Positions 41,100 to 52,050 of a DNA stretch of 64,000 nt are shown piece by piece. Source of the stretch: Rhipicephalus microplus (taxonomy: Eukaryota; Arthropoda; Arachnida; Ixodida; Ixodidae); assembly GCF_043290135.1 (NCBI RefSeq), contig NC_134705.1:38218271-38282270 (forward strand), in the 5' to 3' direction. The notes under the pieces were generated by a model, which saw nothing but the letters and a program-made list of their open reading frames with translations, made no database searches and was not told the DNA's origin. The translations under genes were made by a program, and so were the position numbers. The stretch's first letter is position 1; each line of letters begins with the position of its first letter.

Positions 41100-42226
41100 A
41101 GATATGCACTTTGTAAACAAATATTGAAAATTGAATCGCTGGGCTCTCTTTGGACAGGGAAATGTAAAATAAGAGCTGCATTTGAAGATTATTATAAAAG
41201 TTTGTTCACCGTGGCTGAGTTTCAGGAGAATTTCGGTGAAAAAGCTAACCACTTCATCGTCCTTGTGCCTCAGTTACAAGATGATAATGGACTCACTGTA
41301 CATATGAGCCCATAACAAGAGAGGAAATTAGATTTGCAATAACAACGTTGCAGAAGAACAAAACTCCTGGCCCAGATGACCTTAGTGGTGAAATTGGCAT
41401 AGCTTTTCAGGAACTTCTGATACCTTTTCTTGAGCAACTCTTTAAAGAGGCTTATGAACGTGGTGAACTGCTTCCTTCTTTCTATCAGGGCCATAAAACA
41501 TTAATCCTAAAAAGTGCTGATGCTGATGCATTAAAGAGAGTTAACGAATATAGGTCTATATCGTTATATAACGCTGACTACAAAATATTTCCTAATTGTT
41601 GACAAATCGGCTACAGGCAGTGATTACTAAATGTATAGGTGACCACCAAACATGTGGAATTCGCGGTGGCCCTTTACAGACAAACATTCATATTGCACGT
41701 TCAGTTCTTGAGTGTATTGATGATAGCATGGACCGAGTAGCCCTCCTTGAAATAGACCTTTCAAAATCATTTGGTAAGGCACAGCATGATTTTTTGTTCT
41801 TTGTTCCAGCTCCTAAGCCACCTTTAGTTAGGTGATGTACTGTACAATGGTATTTCAGTCTGTTATAAGAAGTGCACAATTACCCCCGCCGCGGTGGTCC
41901 AGTGGCTAAGGTACTCGGCTGCTGACCTGCAGGTCGAGCGATCGAATCCCGTCTGCGGCGGCTACATTTCTGATGGAGGTGGAAGTGTTGTAGGCCCATG
42001 TGCTCAGACTTGGGCATACGTTAAAGAACCCCAGGTGGTCGAAATTTCCGGAGCCCTCCACTACGGCGTCTCTCATAATCATACCGTGGTTTTGGGACGT
42101 TTTACCTTACATATCAATAAATCACTCAATCAATCAATCAATCAAGAAATGCACAGTTAGTCTAATTGTAAATCGCACACTTTTGAATATAATAGAGTTA
42201 AATTCATCTGTAGGTCAGAGATGTCC
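41100..42226 (+). pseudogene. RT of nLTR-6, first half, interrupted by a SINE
   Basis: Readable blocks: AFEDYYKSLFTVAEFQENFG, ITREEIRFAITTLQKNKTPG (two frames), DLSGEIGIAFQELLIPFLEQ, YRSISLYNADYKIF, LTNRLQAVITKCIGDHQTCG, and VALLEIDLSKSFGKAQHDFL (motif A, Asp intact). After a frameshift near 41800 comes VLYNGISVCYKKCTI, then the SINE (41883-42143), and after it SLIVNRTLLNIIELNSSVGQ and RCP. Motif B continues beyond the LTR-I insertion. Confidence 0.85.
41883..42143 (+). mobile_element. Full-length Ruka-like SINE with target-site duplication
   Basis: The best copy in the window. The head has A box TGGTCCAGTGGCTAAGG and B box GGTCGAGCGATCGAATCCC. The body has GTGGAAGTGTTGTAGGCCCA and TTAAAGAACCCCAGGTGGTC, and the tail ends in CAATCAATCAATCA. 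The flanks AAGAAGTGCACAATTA (41867-41882) and AAGAAATGCACAGTTA (42144-42159) are a 16-base duplication with two differences. It splits the RT frame of nLTR-6; removing it and one flank rejoins CYKKCTI to SLIVNRT. Confidence 0.9.
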
Positions 42227-43068
42227 AGTAAAACTCAACCTTTTACCCACTCCCTCTGTTTCCTTGAGCAGAGCTCTCCCAGCTGCATAGCGGCTGCTGC
42301 TACAGAAGGGTGTGGAAGGTTGGTTGCTTCTCGGTGTCCGTCTTGTCTTGTCGTGGCTGCAGCTGCTTGTTCGGCGATGGAGGTCAGCACATTTCGAAAC
42401 TTACAGCAACTCCACTTTATATACAGAAACTTATGTACATAATTATAAGACTTCACCGTTGGAACCGTCGCATGTTGCCTCAGGAGGGCCGATAGTGCAG
42501 AGCACTCTTTGCTGCAACCAGAACCACCGCGAGGACTCGGGAGGCAGGTGTTAATCCCTCGCTTGCCCCTCCCTATTCTCCTCATGCCCAACCAAAGCAA
42601 TTCAGTCCGTTGATTGGACTCACTAACATTTCTTGCCGTCCTCTCCTCTTGCTCTTCTATTCAAGCACTCGACCGCTCGGTCGGAGAGAGAGAGAGACGA
42701 ATGCACCGTCCTGCACACTACGTTCCGCGAACTGTGCGAACGCACACAATGGTGGCGCCGTTCGGCTGCTGGCCTTCTGCAGTACCACGAGATGACTACG
42801 CTGTCCAGCACGACAGCCGTCCTGTGGACTCTAATCCTGACGAATAAGTGGCTATGCACTGTCCTCGCGTCACCCACCGGCAATCCGCCAGCCGGGGACC
42901 ATTTAGCTGGTTGCTAGAAGCGGCGACTGAGCGCTGAGCGCGGTATTTTTGCCTGAACAGGCGCGCCTACGCCGAGATTATCGTCTCCCGAAAATCGGCT
43001 TTTTGGGAAGCGCGCCCTTTTGCGACCGTGAAAACTCGCTCCCCTGGCCTGCCACGCCAGACCTTACA
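42227..43068 (-). repeat. LTR-I 3' LTR (left)
   Basis: 842 bases, sense TGTAAGGTCTGGCG to GAGTTTTACT. It aligns end to end with 56938-57772 at roughly 90% identity by eye. It ends TG...CT rather than TG...CA in both copies. Sense strand contains a short CT-rich run (CTCTCTCTCTCTCC) and an AT-rich block. The frames up to 121 codons across it on both strands occur in both LTRs and are shadows. Confidence 0.9.
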
Positions 43069-43919
43069 AGCACTTTCCAAGATTCGCGGAAGCGCTAAAA
43101 TGCAGCTACGCGAACAACAACATAAAGGTATGGTGCCGCACGTTCCAACCCTGCGGCCACACTTCACAGTTTCTTGAACGCCAGAGGCGTTTCTGCAACG
43201 CATGCAATATTTTCTCTGCTTAAAATGCCAACCAATGGTACACGTATGCACGCGCCTACGAGTCAAAAGCTTCTAGTCGCGCCTGTGGAGGAAAAGGGCA
43301 CGCAACCACTGGCACGCGTCAACCGCGTTGACGCCCACGCGTCCAAGGCCAATGCACAAGGTTGCTTTATCTTTTGGCTTAGAACAGTCCAAGTTCAGCA
43401 CAGAACGGCACGTTCCTAACTGGAACAGGTTTATATGTTTTACGAGGATATGAGAACACGTTAAAAAATTTATAGCGCTTCACCCACCAGAGTTTAGAAT
43501 ATTTTAGAAGTAATTGACATTCCAGTCCCCAAAGTAACTACAGCGGTAGGCACCAAAAATCAACATCAGTGCGTGCGCTGCTCCCGCGAATGAGCATTCG
43601 CGTCTAGCATACTGTACGTCTATCATAGGCGTGTGCAGAGTTCTCATTAAGGAGGGGGGGGGGGGCAAAAGTTTGTCGCAGTGCCTCCCTCCATGTAGGG
43701 GCTGACTTAGCGCCCCGTCCCTCTTATGTTAATATATGAAGTTGACATTGAGCTCCCCCCCTCCTCTCTTCGATGAATGAGGCGGTGGCTGCCCTCCTGA
43801 TCAGGTTTACAAACCACCGGGTTTCTATACCTGTACTACCAAATTTATTAACAATATTTTGAATATGCTGGTACCTTCAGTATATTTAGACATCATATTT
43901 TATAGCACTCAACCTAATT
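43069..43919. other. Unassigned part of LTR-I interior
   Basis: GC-rich at first (43069-43420), then a G12 run (43654-43665) and CT-rich sequence. The expected polypurine tract beside the 3' LTR is weak (sense TTGGAAAGTGCT). No coding sequence is recognised. Confidence 0.5.
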
Positions 43920-46120
43920 ATCACGCCAGAAACTTCATGATCTGACAGATATAAGTTAGTCATAAAACTACAATTGAGGCCAGAGTAGCAGGTTTTCGGT
44001 TGATGTGCGTGTTCGAAATATCCTCTAATGCTACAAAGCACACCTGGTTCTTATTGATACAACAGATATTGGTCATAAGATAGGAACCAAATACTGCGTA
44101 GAATGCTTTCGGGCATTTTTCATAGTAGAAGTGTGCTCTAATGCAATTGAGTGTTTCCTGACACTTCATGATGTGACAGATGTTGGTCATAACATTGCAA
44201 CTGAACCCTGCCTGGAAGACTTCTGGACGTTGTCTTTAGTCAAAGTATTCTCTAAAACGACAAATGACACCCAACTGTTCATGAAGTCACAGATATTGGT
44301 CATAATATTGGAACTGAACCCGGTATGGAATACCTCTGGACGTTGTCTTTACTAAAAGTATTCTCTAAAACGACAGACGACACCCAACTGTTCACAAAGT
44401 CACAGATATCGGTCATAATATTAGAACTGGAACCTTAATGCAAGACTTCTGGACGTTGTCTTTAGTCAAAGTATTCTCTAAAACCACAGACGACACCCAA
44501 CTGTTCATGAAGTCACAGATATCGCTCATAATATTAGAACTGAAACCTTAATGCAAGGCTTCTGGACGTTGTCTTTAGTCAAAGTATTCTCTGAAACGAC
44601 AGACGACACCCACCTGTTCATGAAGTCACAGATATCGCTCATAATATTAGAACTGAAACCTTAATGCAAGACTTCTGGACGTTGTCTTTAGTCAAAGTAT
44701 TCTCTAAAACGACACACGACACCCTACTGTTCATGAAGTCACAGATTTTGGTCATAATATTAGAACTGAAACCTTAATGGAAGACTTCTGGACGTTGCCT
44801 TCTGTCAAAGTATTCTCTAAAACGACAGACGACGCCCAACTGTTCATGAAGTCTCAGATATCGGTCATATTAGAACTGAAACCTTATTGCAAGACTTCTG
44901 GACGTTGTGTTTACTTAAGTTATTCTATAAAACGACAAACGACACCCAACTGTTTATAAAGTCACAGATATCGGTGATAATACTGGAGCTGAACTCTGTA
45001 TAGAAGGCTTTTCAAAGTTGTCTGCAGCCAAAATGTTCTCCAATACAACAACCCACACCCTACTCTTCATGATGTGATGGAATTAGGTCATGAGGATTGT
45101 GCCCTGTGGGGAGGGCTTTTCAATATTGAGCGTATTGGAAATATCCTCTAATGCAAGAAACCACATCTGGCTCTTAATGATACAACAGATACTGGGCATA
45201 AGTATAGAACCAAGCACTACGTAGAATGGCTCTGGGCAATTTTTGTAGTCAAAATATGCTCTAATGCAACTAACTGTACTCTAAACTTTCATGATAAGAC
45301 AGATATTGGCCATAAAATTGCAACTGAACCATGTATGGAAGACTTCTGGACGTTGTCTGTAGTTAGAGTATTCTCTAAAACGACAAACTGTGCCTAACTC
45401 TTCATTAAGCCACAGATATCGGTCATAATAATGCAACTGAACCCTTCATGGAAGGCAGAAAAATTTTCTCTAATGCAATAAAACGCACCCGACACATCAT
45501 GATGCAACAGATATTAGTGATCAGATTGAAACCGAGCACAGCGTGGAACACTCTCGGATGGTATATTTAATAATTTTTAAATACGGCAGCCCAATGTGAG
45601 GATACTGCCAAAGTGGCGTACATGTATGCAAAATGAAAGGATATAAACAGTAATATCACAATAAGTGTGCCAATGTAAACAAATACACTACCCTTGTGTG
45701 CACCCCGGTAAAAAAACATAGAAATAGAACAATATTATAATAAAAGTGCCTCCAAAAAGTCAGACACACTGGTATTAGGAATGAAACCAAGTAAATCAAT
45801 CCAGTGTTTGATAACTTTATTTAAACGTGTTAGACAGCACTACAAAAGAATTCTAAGCTTGATGGTGATTGCGGATCAGTGCTGTATTGAAGGGTTCAGC
45901 ACTTTGCTGGTAGTTTAAATACCTTTTCACATCTACAAAATGAATCTGACACTTCTTGATCAGACAGACATTGGTTTTGAGATTACAGCCAAGCACCGTG
46001 GCTTTCACATGTCATCAATTGTCAAAATACCCTATAATGCAATAAGGCATGCCTAAAAGTTTTGATGGGACAGATACCAATCATAGAATTGCACCAGAGC
46101 ACCATACAGAAGTTTTGGCA
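43920..46120. repeat. Roughly 114-base tandem satellite
   Basis: The phrase ACTTCTGGACGTTGTCTTTA with TCAAAGTATTCTCTAAAACG, GACACCCAACTGTTCATGAA and GTCACAGATATCGGTCATAA repeats every 105-120 bases from about 44150 to 44990. More diverged copies (for example around 45010, 45150, 45340 and 45420) lie to the right and two to the left (from 43930). Scattered degenerate pieces reach about 46120. The central copies are the most alike, as expected for unequal exchange. Frames of 60-76 codons inside it are artefacts. Confidence 0.85.
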
Positions 46121-46739
46121 AGTTTTTCAACAGAGCTAAACTGGATATGCTGAAGTGCATGCATATATATATATTTCAAGTAAATGCATATAATAAAGAA
46201 CTGAACACAAAAAGGACTCCTTGGAAACACATACAAATATTCAATGTTCGAAACGATCGAATAATATCTTCAGCTCATTACAGTTTGGGGGAACAGATAA
46301 ATACATGCACAATTCTGAAAGGTCTCATAAATCACACGAGGTACTTTTTGCATTTCTTCTATACAAAGTGCAGTACCATATTAGTGCACCTTCAATCATT
46401 CTGTGCTTACATGTGATGACCTTCTATTCCAACTAGTGTGTCATCGTGCAGCTGATTTCAAATCAGGTGCTTCTTACAAGGTTTTCAGTTATCTGTGCAG
46501 CTGTAAACAAAACGCGCGCTATATTATAATAAACTGTAAAACGACGAAAAAGCGCCATTGTATGCCTATAGCTATGAGTATCAGACTGAACTATAAATTA
46601 AGAATGTGTGTGTTAGAATGCTTCCAAACAACGTATGTGATACTGAGCGTGGCTGAGAAGCAGAAGAAGCGAGAAGTGAAATAGCAGGCAATACCAGCAG
46701 CATTTAATCATGCAACTTTCTTTTTTGATCACCACAGCA
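46121..46739. other. Unassigned stretch between satellite and nLTR-7
   Basis: A short TA run at 46161-46173 and AT-rich sequence. Frames at 46147-46684 are not recognised. The 5' UTR of nLTR-7 may begin inside its right end. Confidence 0.45.
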
Positions 46740-46918
46740 ACGCACGTGGGCAGGTGAATCGTGGCTACGTGGCTCATCGGAGATCACCTCAACGTCGAGC
46801 GGCAGGATCCTTTTAGCTAAGATTTGGTTTGCTTTTCATTCCTCGTATTTCTTGTTATTTTCTGTCAACTGAAACGTTGTTGCAGCCCTTTGGAGGTCCG
46901 GCAAGTCAGAATATTCTG

Positions 46919-48209
46919 ATGTCTTTCTCATCACCCGGCCAAGGGCACTCCCCTTGGCTGGCCTCACTACCGGTCAAGGATCGGCCGCTCAATACCTTGC
47001 TACGCAGTGGAGATAGCTACGTCCCTGTGGCTCTGGTTCCTACAAATGGGGGTTCCATTCCAATGAAGAATCCGAAGGTGATACAAGTGGAGCTTCAGAA
47101 AGCCTCGTCGCTTTTCCAGAAGATTACTGAGGTCCGCCAGTTCGGCCGAGGGGATATCCTGTGCTGCTCTGCAGACCAGGATTGCGTCCGAAAGCTTCTG
47201 AATTGCTCTGAATTTGCTGTACAGCCGGTGAGCCCGTTTATTCCAACTCATCTTGCATGTACGAAGGGCATAGTCCGTGGGGTGGATACGAGTCTGGCAC
47301 CTCAAGAAATTCTTGACTTATTTGCTGTAGCTGGGGCAGTTTCAGTCTATCGATGCACCCGAACGACTGATAAAACAAAAATCACCTACTGAATCAGTTA
47401 TAGTAACTTTTGCAGGAAGAGTTAGGCCAACAGAAATTAAGGCATGGTCACTAATCTACAAAGTAGAACCACTTTCCCCGAAACCTTTGCAGTGCTCAAA
47501 ATGTTGGCGATTCGCCCACATCATGAAAGGATGCATATCACAGGCTAGATGTCGTCTATGCGGAGAGAGTCATGACAGCTGCAATTGCAAATCTGATGAC
47601 CAGAAGTGCTGCTTGTGTGATGGAGCGCACCCTGCAGACTCTGCTGACTGTGGCGCAAAAGAAAGGGAAATGGGTGTTCTAGAAATCATAGAACGCAAGC
47701 GTTGCTCTAGGAGGGAAGCGGTAGCAGAAATGCATGAAAGATCGAAAGGTTACGCAGGCATAACATCCCGGCACACTGCGGCAATGGATGCATCGCTCGC
47801 AAAGCCGATAACCGAGGCTATTGAAACGTCCACTGAGAAGGCAATGCAGCGTCTGGCAGGTACTCTTTTTGAAGCCTTGGCTTATATGTTAACACAACAG
47901 CTGACACAAATCATTGGTACAGTTTCTGTGCAAAATGGGGATTCGCACGCTCTGTTGATTTCAAGGGGTACAGAGGAAGAAAATCAGACAGTCAATCATA
48001 GATCTATCTCTCCGAAAGCAGGACCTTCAAAAAATAGAGTTCAGGCTGAGTCAGAACCTGCGACAGATAATTCAGGGGACTTTACAGATATGGACACAGA
48101 ATCTCTAAGAACTTTGAAACGTAACAGATCTCCCCCTTCAAAAAGTCTTCTCAGAAAGCAAAATCCAAGAAATACTTGTCGAAGAAAGAGTTCTTTGAGA
48201 ACCTTTTAA
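46919..48209 (+). pseudogene. ORF1 (gag-like) of nLTR-7, one frameshift
   Basis: ATG at 46919 (MSFSSPGQGHSPWLASLPVK) is chosen because nLTR-5 starts at the same motif; the frame is also open upstream to 46829. Then come MKNPKVIQVELQKASSLFQK, VRQFGRGDILCC and TKGIVRGVDTSLAPQEILDL. A frameshift near 47385 follows, and then CSKCWRFAHIMKGC, CRLCGESHDSCNC and CCLCDGAHPADSADC (three zinc knuckles). The C-terminus has KRCSRREAVAEMHERSKGYA, then a Thr/Ser/Glu-rich tail to the stop at 48209. Except for the frameshift this ORF1 is well preserved. Confidence 0.85.
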
Positions 48210-48269
48210 AAAATTATTTCTTGAAAAAAGATATTCTGGATCAGGCAGTTTCTTCTTCCGGCATAGCAT

Positions 48270-48981
48270 AAAAATAGGTTCCCTAAAAACTCTGCAGTGG
48301 AACTGCCGGTCTATTTGGTCGGCAACTACAGATTTACAATACATTTCTTCGCAAATTTCTCCCGACATAATGGCCATTCAGGAAACCTGGCTTGCTAATG
48401 GTAAAAAATTTGACATAAAAAATTATCGATTAATCCGGCTGGATCGGCCGAGTAGAGGTGGCGGTCTGGCTTTCTTTATATCAGCTAAATTTAGTCACAG
48501 AGCCAAGATATCGTATCAGTGTATGGATACGAATTACGAAATTCTGGTGTTAGACTAAAGACTACCAGACTGCTCGCCTTTCTCTTTTGCAAATGTATAC
48601 TTTCCTACAGGAGTTCAAGACACGAGATGCCTCGATATCATGGTAGCTTCATGCATAAAAGAAATAGTACTGTGTGGTGATTTCAATTCACACCATGTGT
48701 CTTGGGGCTTCAAATCTGATGTATGAGGAAGACGTTTGTGGGAATGGATGCTTGATAATAACTTTTCCTGCTTGAACTCACACGTTGCTACATTTGTAAG
48801 AGGTAACTCTAAATCGACTATTGATTTAACATTTTCCAGCTCCACTTTAAACATATCCTCGTGGAATATATTAGATTGTGCTACAAACAGTGACCACCTT
48901 CCCATTACGTTTGAAATTAAGTGTCCGAGGTTTAGTTTGGCAGGGAAAGTTGGCTCATTCGTAAATTATGTTAAATTATAA
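48270..48981 (+). pseudogene. Endonuclease of nLTR-7, broken
   Basis: SLKTLQWNCRSIWSATTDLQ leads to SPDIMAIQETWL (metal-binding Glu). It continues YRLIRLDRPSRGGGLAFFIS to a stop at 48558. A second frame has LCGDFNSHHVSWG (about 48670-48710; Asp/Asn pair), then WEWMLDNNFSCLNSHVATFV, STIDLTFSS and NSDHLPITFEI (SDH). All catalytic blocks are legible, separated by at least two stops or shifts. Confidence 0.85.
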
Positions 48982-49316
48982 AAAGGCTTAAAATCTACGT
49001 TAACTTTTCGCGAGGAAATGCAGGAAGACCTTAGGGCTATGAGTCTATGTGCGGTGTTGAAACGATCATTAAAAAATTCAACGTTTACTGTAAACTCGAA
49101 CACAGCGGGATCTTTTAGCCCGTGGTGGAATCTAGAATGTGTCAGGGGTGATAGAAAGCGAAAAGCAGCTTGGAAAAAGCTGTTAATTAACCTATGCCCC
49201 AAAAATTGCAGTGATTATAAATTCATGGCCACCGATTTTAGGCGTCTAGTGCGCAAAGCAAAAGAAGACTATGATATGAATAAAATAATTATCTGTCTAA
49301 GTCTAAAAATAAGAAA

Positions 49317-50460
49317 ATGCTTTTCAGGTTTTTACGTGCGAGAAAAATGATTCCACAGACAGAAAGTAGTCATTCCAACATTATGACTCCTCGCCAACTC
49401 TCTGATTTCCGGGAAAATATTGCTAAAGGCTTGCAAACCAGGTTTACGACAATTATGCCAAAGTCCATGGTGAAATTAAGGGTGGATTCTGATTTCCAGG
49501 AGGTATCTTTAGCTGAACTGGCGGATGTGATGAAGAACTTACCACCCGCTGCTCCCGGACCTGATGGGGTGACCTCTACAATGATTAAAGTGCTATACGA
49601 AATATCCCCACATTAAATCTGTAATATAGTCAATTATTCACTGAAAAATTCTTGAATTCCTGCAGATTGGAAGCTTTCCAAAATAACTCCGATACTTAAA
49701 AAACAGGGAATGGAGTTTACTCTGAATAACATAAGGCCTATTTCATTGCCATCTAAACTGGTCAAGCTTGTAGAGAGAGTCTTAAATGCCCGTACAATAA
49801 CCTACATCAATGAACATACAATACTAAACCCCAGACAAATTGGCTTTAGATCGGGATACTCCATTTGGTGTGCACATGTGGATTCGGAAAGTCGCATACA
49901 GCTGGCTCAGCATCGCCGCGAATATTGTGCACTAGTCACTCTAGACTTAGCTAAAGCGTAGGACAAAGTGGAATATTCTATCCTAATCCAGCAGATGCAA
50001 GACTATCGCTTTCCAAAATATATAACAGCATGGATTACAGAGTTTGTGAAAGACAGAGAATTTTATTGCTTCTTGCATGGATGCTCTTCTAAAAAATATA
50101 AGCAAACACGAGGTGTACCCCAGGGCTCAGTATTATCCCCGGTGTTATTCAACATATTACTAAGTTCCATTCCAACTCATCAGGATATCCATATTTACGT
50201 ATATGCAGATGAGTTTGCTTTCTTCGCAGCAAACAGTGATCTGCACTCGTTGTATGAGGCATTACAGAATTAAATGAACATGCTAGAAGGATGGCTTGAC
50301 AATATCCATATGTCATTGAACGTCAAAAAAAGTGCGCTTCTGCCATTCTCTTTAAGGATCGTGTCAACATTTCCCTGATGTATCGTACCAAGCTCATTCC
50401 CCAGATCGATTTCCTGAAATACCTAGGCATCGTATATAGTAGGACGCTAAATTAGAAAAG
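49317..50460 (+). pseudogene. Reverse transcriptase of nLTR-7, broken
   Basis: Blocks in order: LPPAAPGPDGVTSTMIKVLY; after stops, NNIRPISLPSKLVKLVERVL, NPRQIGFRSGYSIWCAHVDS and CALVTLDLAKA. There the A-Y-D of motif A has become A-stop-D (TAG at 49959-49961). Then RGVPQGSVLSPVLFNILLSS (motif B) and IYVYADEFAFFAANSDLHSL, where the second Asp of YADD is now Glu. Two inactivating lesions hit the active site. Confidence 0.85.
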
Positions 50461-50598
50461 CCATATAGAGGAGGTTGGCTGTAAAGCGTCACGTGCCTTG
50501 GGGTGGTTACGCAAATTGGGAAACAGAAAAATAGGATTGCGTAGGAGTACATTGATAATGATTTACAAGATGTATGTGCGGCCTATTATGGAATTCGG

Positions 50599-51909
50599 GT
50601 GTGTATTATTTTCAGGCAGCGCGGCTTACAAAATGAGACAATATTATTAGAAAGAGAAGCTTTGCGCTTGTGTCTTGGACTCCCCAAATTTGTGGCAAAT
50701 AATGTTTTGTATGTGGAAGCGCGCCTTCAACCTTTGTTAACTCGGTTTAGAATACTTACAGTTCAAACTTTTTTAAAAATATACAATTCGCCTCTGCGAC
50801 AAGCTTCACACGTTTTTATTCCAGAACCAACCGCATTCTTTGGACCACAATGGTCTAGACTACACTCCCCTCAGATTAGGTTCGTCCAAGCGTTGCTAGA
50901 GCCTATCAATGTAAATATTTATCATATTGGCATAATGAAGACGCCTAATTCAAAACTTGAAATTAAATTTGATGATATTTTTTCCTCTAATGCAAAACAA
51001 CTGCCCCTTCATTATTTAAATACTCGGTTAAAAGATTACTTGACTCATCTGTCCATAAACAACATTATTGCGACGGATGCATCCGAATGGAACGAAAAGG
51101 CTGGAATAGGCATCTTTTGTACTTCTCTCGACTGGTCTTTCTCAGTTCGATTACCAGATTACACGTCTATATTCATCACTGAATTATTTACTATAATTCT
51201 AGCGCTTCGTAAACTTCCTGCAAGCGAATCAGAAGCGGTCATACTTACCAATTCTCTCTCAGTATGCACTGAACTATCAACAGCAAAAAAATTTGACATT
51301 ATTGAGTAGAGTTAGCAGTTTATTACCAGAAAACCTGAAAAAAATTCACTTGCTATGAATACCTGGCCACTTCGGGATTTATACAAATGAGATGGCCGAC
51401 TCGTTAGCCAAAGCATCTTTAAGCGGACCACTCTTACCTATTTTAACTGATTTCGCCTACGTAACAGCACTCAGATATCGAAATTCTTGTTTGCACAAAG
51501 AAATTGAAAAATTATCATTGGATAAAGTCAGAGATTTCGTATATCTAAGATATTGCTGGAACAAACAGTGGTGTGTATCTCGGCAGTTAGAAATTACAAT
51601 CACCAGATTACGATGCAGAATTCCGCATCTGAATTACTACCTACATAAAGCTGGACTAACAGCATCTCCGTTGTGTCTCTTTTGCAAGGATGCAAGGAAT
51701 CAGAATCAATAGATCATTTCTTTTTATCCTGTCAACATTATGCTTATCAAAGGAAAAGATACCTGGTCGAACCAATTGAGAAGCTAGGTTTAAAAATAAA
51801 CGTGGAACTAATTTTATCCTTCGGAGCGATTACATTAGGTTATAGCCACAGGGAAGTTTTCCCTGCTGTGTGCGAGTACATAAGGACAACAAAGAGATTA
51901 CCCTGTTAG
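50599..51909 (+). pseudogene. RT connection, RNase H and tail of nLTR-7, broken
   Basis: The long frame 50599-51309 contains REALRLCLGLPKFVANNVLY (connection) and INNIIATDASEWNEKAGIGI, TELFTIILALRKLP and AVILTNSLSVCTEL: RNase H with Asp and Glu, while the third acidic strand reads TNS. A stop precedes the remaining NEMADSLAKASL (final Asp). The tail has LNYYLHKAGLTASPLCLFC then, after a frameshift near 51690, IDHFFLSCQHY, the terminal knuckle. Parallels nLTR-5 block by block. Confidence 0.85.
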
Positions 51910-52050
51910 CCTATTGTTTTTATCTACGGCTACGAGACTACCTGAATGCCTGACTTAGCAAACTTGATGATCCTGCCGCCCGGTTCTTGGCCGATCCCCC
52001 TTCGTGGGCGAGTGCCAGCAAAGCTGAAGGTTCATCATCATTAGCAACAG

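Larger units (their letters stand above)
39018..42226 (+). mobile_element. nLTR-6 part 1: L1-like retrotransposon (ORF1, endonuclease, RT start)
   Basis: First of three pieces of one element, in sense order ORF1 (39030-39891), endonuclease (39965-40700), spacer and RT fingers (41100-41835), and after a SINE insertion RT up to SSVGQRCP at 42226. The reading continues in part 2 (57773-58226) and part 3 (63146-64000). The YRxISLYNxDYKI wording and the C-terminal region place it with the L1/Tx1 group. All segments contain stops or shifts. The 5' end lies next to the GAA run and may be incomplete. Confidence 0.85.
46740..52050 (+). mobile_element. nLTR-7: I-like non-LTR retrotransposon, nearly full length
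   Basis: Sense order: ORF1 (46919-48209), endonuclease (48270-48981), spacer (49018-49350), RT (49317-50460), RT connection and RNase H (50599-51420), Cys/His tail (51392-51909), and a 3' UTR ending near 52050 with GGTTCATCATCATTA. It is the same family as nLTR-5 but in opposite orientation, and lies inside LTR-I, hence younger than that insertion. The ends are placed by homology and are approximate; no target duplication was found by eye. Confidence 0.85.

Noticed and set aside
41883..41960. Candidate tRNA gene
   Set aside because: It is the head of a full-length SINE with a tail and a target duplication.
42235..42917. Frames up to 121 codons, repeated at 57008-57642
   Set aside because: Shadows of the two LTRs of LTR-I, on both strands.
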